Assembly: GCA_019240375.1 (NCBI GenBank)
Contig: JAFAYN010000361.1
Coordinates: 1 to 7,059 of the forward strand
DNA from: Gemmatimonadota bacterium
Lineage (GTDB): Bacteria; Gemmatimonadota; Gemmatimonadetes; Longimicrobiales; Longimicrobiaceae
DNA length: 7,059 bases
Direction of reading: 5' to 3'
Part shown: positions 1-5,206 of the stretch, one piece after another
Layout: every line of letters starts with the position of its first letter
How positions within the stretch are numbered: position 1 is the first letter of the stretch
Made by a program: the position numbers and the translations under genes
Notes under the pieces: generated by a model
The model's input: only the letters and a program-made list of their open reading frames with translations
Databases searched by the model: none
Told to the model about the DNA's origin: nothing

Positions 1-1090
1 GCACTACTCCGTACAGGAGCGAGAGCGCGCTGTCCGACGCCGACCCCCACTCCCAGGTGACGTTGCGCCAGGTCCCCCAGTTGTGGTCATGATACGCCTG
101 CGCGCTCTGCACCCGCTCGCAGCGCGGGAGGCAGACGGTGCCTTCGGCACGGGCGTACAGCGCGGGCGTCACGTAGCCCGAGACCAGCGTGGTCCCACCC
201 AGGTCGGTCGGGGGGAAGTAGCGCCCCGGGGCGGGAGCCAGCCGCAGGTCGACCCGGGCATCCCCTGCGCCGGCGGCCACATGGTAATCGTTCCCCTCCA
301 GCCGCACGAAGTCGCCGCCGCCGAAGCGCAGGTCGGGCGAGGCGGTGTCGAAGCGCACCTGGCGGTCGGTGAAGTAGCGATTGAGGGACCGGTGGGTCCC
401 GTCCGGCTCGCGGACGGTGATCAGCACCCGCCCGCCCCACTTCCCGGGGGTGTCCAGCCGCCCCGCCACCATCAGCGTCACGTACACCCAGCGGTCCGGG
501 GCGAGCACCACGTTGAAGTAGTGCCACTCCGCCCAGGTGGAGTCGCGCGCGGTGGCGCCGGTGGGGAGGTGGAAGTGGTCGATCTCCCGGAACAGCTCCG
601 CCTGCGTGGGCGAGGCCCAGCGCCGGTCGGCGTCGCTGTCCGTCCAGCGCCCCTGGAGGAGGTCCGGAGCGGCCCCCGCCATCCGGGCGCGGCCGGGGAG
701 CTCCCCCCCGGCGATCGCCTTCCAGGTACGTCCCCCGGCGATCAATTCCACCTGCTTCCCGTCCAGCACCGGGCTCGCCGCCCGGATCCCGTGCTCGGCG
801 CGCCCGCGCTCCGACTCCAGGATCCGCCGCTGCAGGAAGCGCGCGTGGTCCACCCCCAGGAAGAGGGTGGAGGTCCCGCCCGACTTGAGCATCTCGGTGC
901 TCACCCCGGCGGGAACCAGTACCACGTCGCCGCCGCCCACCAGGGCGCGGTCTCTCGCCTGTTCCAGCATCGCCTCCCCCACGGCGAGGAGGACGACCAT
1001 CACCGCCACCCCCAGCGAGTACCCGCCCAGGAGGAAGAGGGCGCGCCCGGGGCGGTGGCGCAGCTCGGCGAGGGCGAGGCGGAGGATCAT
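1..1090 (-). CDS. FtsX/MacB-like permease N-terminal half fused to CrtC/AttH-type lipocalin (partial, runs off window)
   Basis: Last visible gene of the leftward ABC operon. Its ATG (1090-1088) overlaps the TGA of the ATPase gene as ATGA, and the frame stays open to the window edge for 363 codons. Residues 1-14 are basic (LRHRPGR), followed by one membrane helix at about 15-38, then a MacB-type periplasmic segment (GGDVVLVPAG at 53-62, AASPVLDGKQVEL at 104-116). From about residue 184 it becomes a CrtC/AttH-type lipocalin-like protein, shown by EWHYFNVVL (188-196) and the family hallmark YHDHNWG (333-339). By analogy with AttH, I infer that the lipocalin part sits in the periplasm, held by the single helix, and handles a hydrophobic molecule for the transporter. 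Automatic annotation might call it carotenoid 1,2-hydratase, but nothing else here suggests carotenoid synthesis. The C-terminus is missing, so it is unknown whether permease helices 2-4 follow the lipocalin. The family calls are good; the substrate is unknown. Confidence 0.85.
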   Translation of the reverse strand, partial: MILRLALAELRHRPGRALFLLGGYSLGVAVMVVLLAVGEAMLEQARDRALVGGGDVVLVPAGVSTEMLKSGGTSTLFLGVDHARFLQRRILESERGRAEHGIRAASPVLDGKQVELIAGGRTWKAIAGGELPGRARMAGAAPDLLQGRWTDSDADRRWASPTQAELFREIDHFHLPTGATARDSTWAEWHYFNVVLAPDRWVYVTLMVAGRLDTPGKWGGRVLITVREPDGTHRSLNRYFTDRQVRFDTASPDLRFGGGDFVRLEGNDYHVAAGAGDARVDLRLAPAPGRYFPPTDLGGTTLVSGYVTPALYARAEGTVCLPRCERVQSAQAYHDHNWGTWRNVTWEWGSASDSALSLLYGVV

Positions 1091-1773
1091 CCGCCGGCCC
1101 GCCCGTCGCGCACCACCACCCCGTCCGCCATCTCCACCACGCGGCGGGTGCGGCCGGCAACCGAGGTGTCGTGCGTCACGATCACCAGCGTGGTCCCGTC
1201 CGCGTTCAGCCGCTCGAACAGGGCGATGATCTCGTCGCCGGTGCGGCGGTCCAGCTCGCCGGTGGGCTCGTCGGCGAACACCAGCTTCGGGCGGTTGGCC
1301 AGGGCGCGGGCGATGGCGACCCGCTGCTGCTCGCCGCCGGACAGGTGCGGCGGGCGGTGCCCGACCCGGTGCCCCAGCCCCACGTACTCCAGCAGCTCGC
1401 GGGCGCGGGCGCGGCGCTCCCCCTTCGGCACCCCGGCCTCGGCCATGGGGAACTCCACGTTCTCGGCGGCGGTGAGCACCGACAGCAGGTGGAAGCGCTG
1501 GAAGATGAAGCCCACCTCGCGCAGGCGGAGGCGCGAGCGCTCCCCCTCGCCCAGGGCGCCCAGGTCGCGCCCCAGCAGTTCCACACGTCCCTCGGTGGGC
1601 GGGTCGATCCCGGCCAGCACGTTGAGCAGCGAGCTCTTCCCGCACCCCGAGGGGCCTACGACGGCCACCAGCTCGCCGGGGCCGACCTCCAGGTCCACCC
1701 CGCGCAGGGCGCGCACCGAGTCGCCCCCGTACGGGTACTCCTTGACGATCCCCCGCGCCGAGATCACGCTCAT
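1087..1773 (-). CDS. ABC transporter ATP-binding protein, MacB/LolD/AttE type
   Basis: This 228-residue cytoplasmic ATPase powers the adjacent FtsX-type permeases. All motifs are intact: Walker A GPSGCGKSS (40-48), Q-loop FQ (91-92), signature LSGGEQQR (144-151), Walker B LVFADEPTG (164-172), D-loop LD (174-175) and switch histidine (H201). The length and the GELDRRTG stretch after Walker B are typical of the MacB/LolD group, which drives mechanotransmission or lipid and lipoprotein extraction rather than classical import. The ATG at 1773-1771 is chosen because a perfect AGGAGG lies 4 bases upstream and the ATG overlaps the stop of the upstream permease (ATGA). An in-frame extension to 1998 would only read through the permease gene out of frame. 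Its own TGA overlaps the ATG of the lipocalin fusion gene. The substrate cannot be read from the ATPase itself. Confidence 0.95.
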   Translation of the reverse strand: MSVISARGIVKEYPYGGDSVRALRGVDLEVGPGELVAVVGPSGCGKSSLLNVLAGIDPPTEGRVELLGRDLGALGEGERSRLRLREVGFIFQRFHLLSVLTAAENVEFPMAEAGVPKGERRARARELLEYVGLGHRVGHRPPHLSGGEQQRVAIARALANRPKLVFADEPTGELDRRTGDEIIALFERLNADGTTLVIVTHDTSVAGRTRRVVEMADGVVVRDGRAGG

Positions 1774-2948
1774 TCCGCCTCCTCGCGCAGCGCCTGCCCC
1801 AGCGGCGAGCGCACCGCCCCCAGCCCGGGGACGCACCCGGCAACCGCTCCCACCGCGACCACCACCGCCAGCGCGAACGCCACCCGCCCAGGGTCGAAGG
1901 TGAAGAAGGTCACCTTGGACGGGAGCCCCGGGAAGGAGAGGAGGATCCGGTCCAGCCGCCGCGCCATCCACAATCCCAGCGGGAGCCCCAGCGCGCACCC
2001 CAGCAGCGCCAGCGTCAGCCCCTCCGCCACCACGCCCAGCAGGATGCGCTCCCGCGCGATCCCGATGGCGCGCAGGGTGGCGATCTCCCCGAAGCGCTCC
2101 CGCACCCCGATGGTGATGATGGTCGCCACCAGCAGCGCGGTGACGGTCAGCGCCACGCTCCCCAGGATGGTCGCCATCTGCCGGAAGTACGAGAGGCGCC
2201 GGCTCGTCTCCCGCAGCAGCTCTGCGGTGGAGTACACCGACACCTCCGGGACCACCCGGCCGATGCGGGCCGCCAGCGCGCCGGGGTCGACCCCCTCCGC
2301 GGCCGACACCCCGAAGAGCGACACCTGGTTATCCCTCCCGATCGCCCGCTGCACCTCGCCCAGCGGGAGGGCGACGGAGTGCTCGCCCGCGTAGTCGTAC
2401 AGGAACTCCGCCACCCCGCTCACCACGTAGCGGCGCGTCCCCCGCGGGCGTCCCAGCGACACGTCCAGCCCCGAGGCCAGCGACACCACGCTCCCCGGCC
2501 GGAGCCGGTCGTCGCGCGCCATCGGCTCGCTGACCACCACCTCCCCCGGCCCCGGCTCCCGCCCGCGGAGCACCCGGTACAGCATCTGTCCGCGCGGGTC
2601 GATCCCGGTGGCGAACACCGGCTCCCGCGCGCTGTCCCCCGTCACCGGGTAGAGCTGCGCCCCCAGCGCCGGGGCCACCCCCGCCACCCCCGGGACCGAG
2701 GCGATCCGCCGCGCCGTCGCCGCCGCGTCGCGGATGGTGGCGTCGCTGTCGAAGGGGAGGATCCCCTTCGGCGTGACGCGCAGGGCGTACCCCTTTGCCC
2801 CCAGCAGCTCGCCGAACGACTCGGTGAGCCCTGATGCCAGCATGGTCATGTCCAGCAGCAGCGCGGCGGAGATCCCGATTCCCGCCAGCGCCAGCAGGGT
2901 GCGGCTGCGGCGGCGGAAGAGCGCGCGCAGTGACGAGGCCACGATCAC
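1770..2948 (-). CDS. FtsX/MacB-family ABC transporter permease, full length
   Basis: This 392-residue inner-membrane permease has the complete type VII (MacB-like) layout. A basic N-terminus (LFRRRSR, 10-16) precedes TM1 at about 17-39, followed by a periplasmic domain at about 40-255. TM2 is at about 257-281, a cytoplasmic coupling segment with RERFGEIATLRAIG at 283-296 follows, and TM3 (about 306-330) and TM4 (about 355-376) complete it. The segment GEVVVSEPMARDDRLRPG (135-152) is the usual mid-domain landmark of this family and serves here as the yardstick for its shortened partner. The gene starts at GTG 2948, overlapping the upstream TGA as GTGA. A second in-frame GTG at 2942 sits at better spacing (8 bases) from a GGGGGAG sequence, so the true start may be two codons later. 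It ends in an ATGA overlap with the ATPase gene. It probably forms the pump with the ATPase and the short permease; the substrate is unknown. Confidence 0.93.
   Translation of the reverse strand: MIVASSLRALFRRRSRTLLALAGIGISAALLLDMTMLASGLTESFGELLGAKGYALRVTPKGILPFDSDATIRDAAATARRIASVPGVAGVAPALGAQLYPVTGDSAREPVFATGIDPRGQMLYRVLRGREPGPGEVVVSEPMARDDRLRPGSVVSLASGLDVSLGRPRGTRRYVVSGVAEFLYDYAGEHSVALPLGEVQRAIGRDNQVSLFGVSAAEGVDPGALAARIGRVVPEVSVYSTAELLRETSRRLSYFRQMATILGSVALTVTALLVATIITIGVRERFGEIATLRAIGIARERILLGVVAEGLTLALLGCALGLPLGLWMARRLDRILLSFPGLPSKVTFFTFDPGRVAFALAVVVAVGAVAGCVPGLGAVRSPLGQALREEAE
1778..1783 (-). promoter_or_regulatory. Perfect Shine-Dalgarno for the ATPase gene inside the permease 3' end
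   Basis: Read on the minus strand the sequence is AGGAGG, 4 bases before the ATG at 1773. It also encodes the C-terminal glutamates (REEAE) of the upstream permease. It fixes the ATPase start, and with the ATGA overlap it suggests that ribosomes reinitiate efficiently here. Confidence 0.8.
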
Positions 2949-3754
2949 CGCTCCCCCAGCCGCTGCGGGGGGACGTTGACCACCCGCCACGCCGCCAGCG
3001 CCCCGGCCACCGCCCCCAGCCCGAGCCCCAGCAGCGCCGCCAGCACGACGATGCGCGGCGTCACCAGCGCGAAGCGGAGGGTGGTGTCGTAGTAGCGGGC
3101 GTAGTAGGCGTTGACGACCTGGGCGATGACGATCCCCAGCCCCGCCCCCGCCGCGCTCCCCGCCACCGTGATCCCGATCGCCTCCAGCACGATGGAGCGG
3201 AACACCGTCCCGCGCGAAACTCCCACCAGGCGCAGCATCCCCATGTCGCGCTTCCGCTCGTCCACGCGGATGATCATCACGCACAGCAGGAAGATGGCGC
3301 TCGCCAGGATGGTGACGATCCCGATGGCCCGGTGGAAGCGCGACACCACCCGGAAGGTGGCGCTGGTCCGGTCGGCCAGGGCGCGGCTCCCGTACGCCCG
3401 CGTCCCGAAGGCCAGCCCCTCGATCCAGCGCGCCGCCGAGTCGGGCGAGGCGCCGGGGCTCAGCACCACCGCGAAGCGATCCACCCGGTCGCGCGTCCCC
3501 AGCACCTCCTCCAGGTCGGGGAGGTGGAAGCGGACCTCGTACTCGTTGCGGGCGATGCGGCTGGGGTCGGCGGGGCGCTCGAAGACCCCCTCCACCACGA
3601 AGGGGCGCGGCGTGGCCCCGCTCGCCAGGGCGCGCACCCGCACCGTGTCCCCCACGCGCAGGGGGACGCTCTCGGCGAGGCGGCGCTCCACCAGGATCCC
3701 CGGGGGCGGTGCCTGGAGCGCCGCCGCGAGGGCAAGACCGAAGAACAGGCTCAT
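2945..3754 (-). CDS. N-terminally short FtsX-type permease (TM2-TM4 half) with signal-like N-terminus
   Basis: First gene of the leftward operon, 269 residues where 380-400 is usual for the family. It begins with a short hydrophobic stretch (LFFGLALAAALQA, 3-15) and enters at once the middle of a MacB-type periplasmic domain. GILVERRLAESVPLRVGDTV (19-38) aligns with residues 136-155 of the full-length permease. Three membrane helices follow at about 143-164, 185-212 and 235-256, with the coupling segment KRDMGMLRLVGVSRG (168-182) between the first two. TM1 and roughly 115 residues of the usual N-terminus are absent. I infer that the hydrophobic start is a signal peptide, which would leave the new N-terminus in the periplasm and keep normal topology for TM2-4. 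The ATG at 3754 follows AGGGGG at suitable spacing. A GTG at 3871 would add 39 residues rich in R, P, A and G with no membrane helix. It ends in a GTGA overlap with the full permease. It may be a functional half-permease or a degraded one; the intact frame and overlap favour function. Confidence 0.85.
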   Translation of the reverse strand: MSLFFGLALAAALQAPPPGILVERRLAESVPLRVGDTVRVRALASGATPRPFVVEGVFERPADPSRIARNEYEVRFHLPDLEEVLGTRDRVDRFAVVLSPGASPDSAARWIEGLAFGTRAYGSRALADRTSATFRVVSRFHRAIGIVTILASAIFLLCVMIIRVDERKRDMGMLRLVGVSRGTVFRSIVLEAIGITVAGSAAGAGLGIVIAQVVNAYYARYYDTTLRFALVTPRIVVLAALLGLGLGAVAGALAAWRVVNVPPQRLGER

Positions 3755-3890
3755 GGCGCCGCCCCCTGCACGAGCCGGTCCATGCGGTCGGCGTCGGGAC
3801 GGATGGCGGAAATCAGGATGTTTAGCCGGTGCCGGAGCGGGGCGCAGTCCGGAGCAGGTGATTGCGGCCACGGACGATACGCTCCGGGGG

Positions 3891-3908
3891 CGGGAACAGA
3901 GGTTCCCG
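3891..3908. promoter_or_regulatory. 7-bp dyad at the predicted leftward transcription start
   Basis: CGGGAAC (3891-3897) and GTTCCCG (3902-3908) form a perfect inverted repeat around AGAG. On the minus strand the dyad lies immediately downstream of the TATAAT at 3915-3910, so the predicted +1 (near 3903) falls inside it. It could be a second operator or a small 5' stem-loop. Dyads of this size are fairly common in GC-rich DNA, so the function is a guess. Confidence 0.4.
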
Positions 3909-3909
3909 A

Positions 3910-3938
3910 ATTATACGTTTCGATCGTTCAGTATTGAC
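3910..3938 (-). promoter_or_regulatory. Leftward promoter of the ABC operon
   Basis: A perfect sigma-70 -10 box TATAAT lies at 3915-3910 on the minus strand, in an AT-rich island unusual for this window. The hexamer 17 bases upstream (GTCAAT, 3938-3933) is a poor -35 and lies inside the inverted repeat. A consensus -10 with a weak, operator-covered -35 suggests a tightly controlled promoter. The predicted transcript start near 3903 gives a leader of about 150 bases before the first ATG at 3754. Confidence 0.6.
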
Positions 3939-3947
3939 TGAACGATC
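3922..3947. promoter_or_regulatory. Perfect 11-bp inverted repeat, candidate operator of the GbsR/MarR regulator
   Basis: GATCGTTCAGT (3922-3932) and ACTGAACGATC (3937-3947) are exact reverse complements around the 4-base centre ATTG. The repeat contains the -35 of the rightward promoter and covers the -35 region of the leftward one. It is far more AT-rich than its surroundings. A MarR/GbsR-type dimer encoded 48 bases to the right is the natural candidate ligand, so I infer autoregulation plus control of the ABC operon. The dyad is seen directly; the binding protein is inferred. Confidence 0.75.
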
Positions 3948-3962
3948 TGAATCCGGTACATT
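3934..3962 (+). promoter_or_regulatory. Rightward sigma-70-type promoter of the GbsR/MarR gene
   Basis: TTGACT (3934-3939) and TACATT (3957-3962) are separated by exactly 17 bases, close to consensus. The start of transcription is predicted near 3969. The -35 lies in the centre and right arm of the inverted repeat, so a bound repressor would block polymerase. This position also argues against translation from the GTG at 3966, which would lie at or before the 5' end of the message. Confidence 0.65.
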
Positions 3963-3986
3963 TCCGTGTCGAAAAAACTCCCACAT

Positions 3987-3990
3987 GGAG
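3987..3990 (+). promoter_or_regulatory. Ribosome binding site deciding the GbsR/MarR start
   Basis: GGAG lies 5 bases before the ATG at 3996, within GGAGAG. The alternative GTG at 3966 has no recognisable Shine-Dalgarno upstream, so this site selects the shorter start. Confidence 0.6.
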
Positions 3991-3995
3991 AGCAG

Positions 3996-4481
3996 ATGCA
4001 GGATATCGTTCAGCAGTTCGTGGAACGGATGGGGCTGATGATGGAGGCGGACGGACTCCCCCGGAGCGCCGGGCGGATCTTCGGCTTCCTCCTGCTGGCG
4101 GAGCACCCGTTTTCCCTGGACGAGCTGGCCGACGAGCTCCAGGTGAGCAAGGCCTCGGTGAGCACCAACGCGCGCCTGCTGGAGCAGCTCGGGATCCTGG
4201 AGCGGATCAGCTCGCCCGGTGACCGCCGCGACTTCTACCGGATGCGGCAGGACGCCTGGGAGCGGGTGATGGAGGTGGGCCGGCGCCGCTGGGAGGCGAT
4301 GCGCGTGGTGCTCAGCGAGAACGCCGAGAGCCTCCCGGACGAGATGCAGGACGCCAAGCACCGCCTCCGCGAGGCCGCCGAGTTCCACGGCTTCCTCCTG
4401 GGCGAGGCGGGGACCATGATCGAGAGGTGGCGCGCCCACAAGCGCGCCGCCCTGGCCGCCTCCGACGCGGCGGCCGACTGA
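3996..4481 (+). CDS. GbsR/MarR-family winged-helix transcriptional regulator
   Basis: This 161-residue cytoplasmic DNA-binding protein resembles the GbsR branch of the MarR superfamily. It opens with a helix (VQQFVERMGLMMEADG, 5-20) followed by LPRSAGRIFGFLLLAE (21-36), a pattern typical of that branch. A winged helix-turn-helix covers about 21-85, with recognition helix SKASVSTNARLLEQLG (51-66) and wing RISSPGDRRDFYRM (70-83). The C-terminal third is helical and probably dimerises. The ATG at 3996 is chosen over the in-frame GTG at 3966 because of the GGAG and the predicted transcription start. The gene is divergent from the ABC operon, with the 11-bp inverted repeat between them, so it probably represses both itself and the operon until a ligand is sensed; the ligand is unknown. 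It is followed 63 bases later by a TetR gene with its own candidate promoter, so the two regulators may answer to different signals. Confidence 0.92.
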   Translation: MQDIVQQFVERMGLMMEADGLPRSAGRIFGFLLLAEHPFSLDELADELQVSKASVSTNARLLEQLGILERISSPGDRRDFYRMRQDAWERVMEVGRRRWEAMRVVLSENAESLPDEMQDAKHRLREAAEFHGFLLGEAGTMIERWRAHKRAALAASDAAAD

Positions 4482-4499
4482 GCCGGAAACGAGGGTTGT

Positions 4500-4511
4500 A
4501 AGCAATTGCTT
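4500..4511. promoter_or_regulatory. 12-bp palindrome upstream of the TetR gene, candidate TetR operator
   Basis: AAGCAATTGCTT is a perfect 12-bp palindrome without spacer, 33 bases before the TetR-type ATG and overlapping the candidate -35. TetR-family repressors commonly bind such sites at their own promoter. An extra TTGC after the right arm gives a short direct repeat (TTGCTTGC). Autoregulation is inferred. Confidence 0.6.
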
Positions 4512-4538
4512 GCTTGCGACTCTCCGCGAGTATAGATT
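4510..4538 (+). promoter_or_regulatory. Candidate promoter of the TetR gene, with almost no leader
   Basis: TTGCTT (4510-4515) and TAGATT (4533-4538) are 17 bases apart; an alternative -10, TATAGA, lies at 4531-4536. Either places the transcription start at about 4543-4545, at or next to the A of the ATG at 4545. No good Shine-Dalgarno precedes the ATG (only CCGGG). The match to consensus is moderate, so the exact boxes are uncertain. Confidence 0.45.
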
Positions 4539-4544
4539 GCCGGG

Positions 4545-5162
4545 ATGGACGTACGAGAGCGACTACTAGACGCGGCCCTGCGCGTGTTCCAGGAGACCGG
4601 GACCCGGGGGGCGACCACCCGGCGCATCGCCGGCGAGGCCGGGGTGAACGAGGTGACGCTCTTCCGCCACTTCGGCTCCAAGTCGGCGCTGCTGACCGAG
4701 GCGCTGCAGGTGGCGGCGCAGCGGAGCGAGACCAGCCAGCTCCCGGAGCACCCGGGCGACCCGGAGCGGGAGCTGACGGAGTGGTGCCGGATCCGCCTGG
4801 CGCACCTGCGCCGGGCCAAGTCGATGATCCGCGCCTGCATGGGCGAGATGGAGCAGGCTCCGGAGATGGCGAGCTGCGCGGGGGCGACCCCGATGCGCGT
4901 TTCCAACGAGCTGCACGAGTACCTGCTCCGCCTGCGCGAGCGGGGGCTGGCGAGCGGCGACTTCGACGTCCGCGCCGCGGCCTCCATGCTGATGGGGGCG
5001 CTGTTCACCGACGCGATGGGGCGCGACATCATGCCCGGGAGGTACGACTACTCCCCGGACGAGGCGCCCGCCAAGTACGTACAGCTCTTCCTGCGGGCCA
5101 TCGGCGTGGAGCCGGCCCGCGCCCCGCGGCGGGAAAGAAACGTTTCCGCCGCGGATTCGTAG
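4545..5162 (+). CDS. TetR/AcrR-family transcriptional regulator
   Basis: This 205-residue repressor has the normal family length. The N-terminal DNA-binding domain reads RERLLDAALRVFQETG (4-19), then the helix-turn-helix TTRRIAGEAGVNEVTLFRHF (24-43), continuing GSKSALL. The rest is the variable all-helical ligand and dimer domain; LMGALFTDAMGRDIM (149-163) resembles the usual C-terminal helix region of AcrR-like proteins. It lies 44 bases before a TolC-like gene and a lipoprotein adaptor gene, the classic position of a local repressor of an RND-type efflux operon, so loss of repression on ligand binding would raise pump expression. The ATG at 4545 starts exactly at the conserved N-terminus, which is why it is accepted despite the lack of a Shine-Dalgarno. 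Its last codons form a strong hairpin. The ligand cannot be predicted. Confidence 0.95.
   Translation: MDVRERLLDAALRVFQETGTRGATTRRIAGEAGVNEVTLFRHFGSKSALLTEALQVAAQRSETSQLPEHPGDPERELTEWCRIRLAHLRRAKSMIRACMGEMEQAPEMASCAGATPMRVSNELHEYLLRLRERGLASGDFDVRAAASMLMGALFTDAMGRDIMPGRYDYSPDEAPAKYVQLFLRAIGVEPARAPRRERNVSAADS
5124..5154 (+). promoter_or_regulatory. Strong hairpin in the last codons of the TetR gene
   Basis: CCGCGGCGGGAAA (5124-5136) pairs with TTTCCGCCGCGG (5143-5154). This gives a 12-bp stem with one bulged G and the loop GAAACG. The internal GAAACGTTTC (5137-5146) is itself a perfect palindrome. There is no T-run after it, so it is not a standard intrinsic terminator. It could be an RNA processing or stability element between regulator and pump genes, or a DNA operator. 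Confidence 0.5.
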
Positions 5163-5206
5163 TCGGTGGGGATTCAACCGGAACGCTCAACTGTCGGAAT
5201 ATAAAG

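Noticed and set aside
1..1090. Carotenoid 1,2-hydratase (CrtC) as function
   Set aside because: The fold signatures match the CrtC/AttH superfamily, but the permease-like N-terminus and ABC operon fit a transport role and no carotenoid gene is nearby.
87..1160. Minus-strand 357-codon open frame
   Set aside because: It is the wrong frame over the permease-lipocalin fusion. The true frame starts at ATG 1090 and stays open to the window edge with family motifs.
83..1903. Long plus-strand open frame (606 codons) opposite the ABC genes
   Set aside because: It lies antisense to three genes with clear motifs, is dominated by R, P, G and H, and has no recognisable domain. Long antisense frames are expected at this GC content.
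3752..3784. Ten-codon upstream frame MDRLVQGAAP whose stop overlaps the half-permease ATG
   Set aside because: It has the same ATGA-style overlap and a longer stop-free stretch before it (LNILISAIRPDADR), so a leader peptide or remnant is conceivable. It has no Shine-Dalgarno and is too short to support.
5200..5205. TATAAA resembling a -10 box just before the TolC-like ATG
   Set aside because: It ends 1 base before the start codon, so transcription would begin inside the gene, and no suitable -35 is present.
4514..5206. In-frame extension of the TolC-like gene back through the TetR gene
   Set aside because: The frame is open only because of GC bias; the sequence before the signal peptide at 5207 is a shadow of the TetR gene without domain features.
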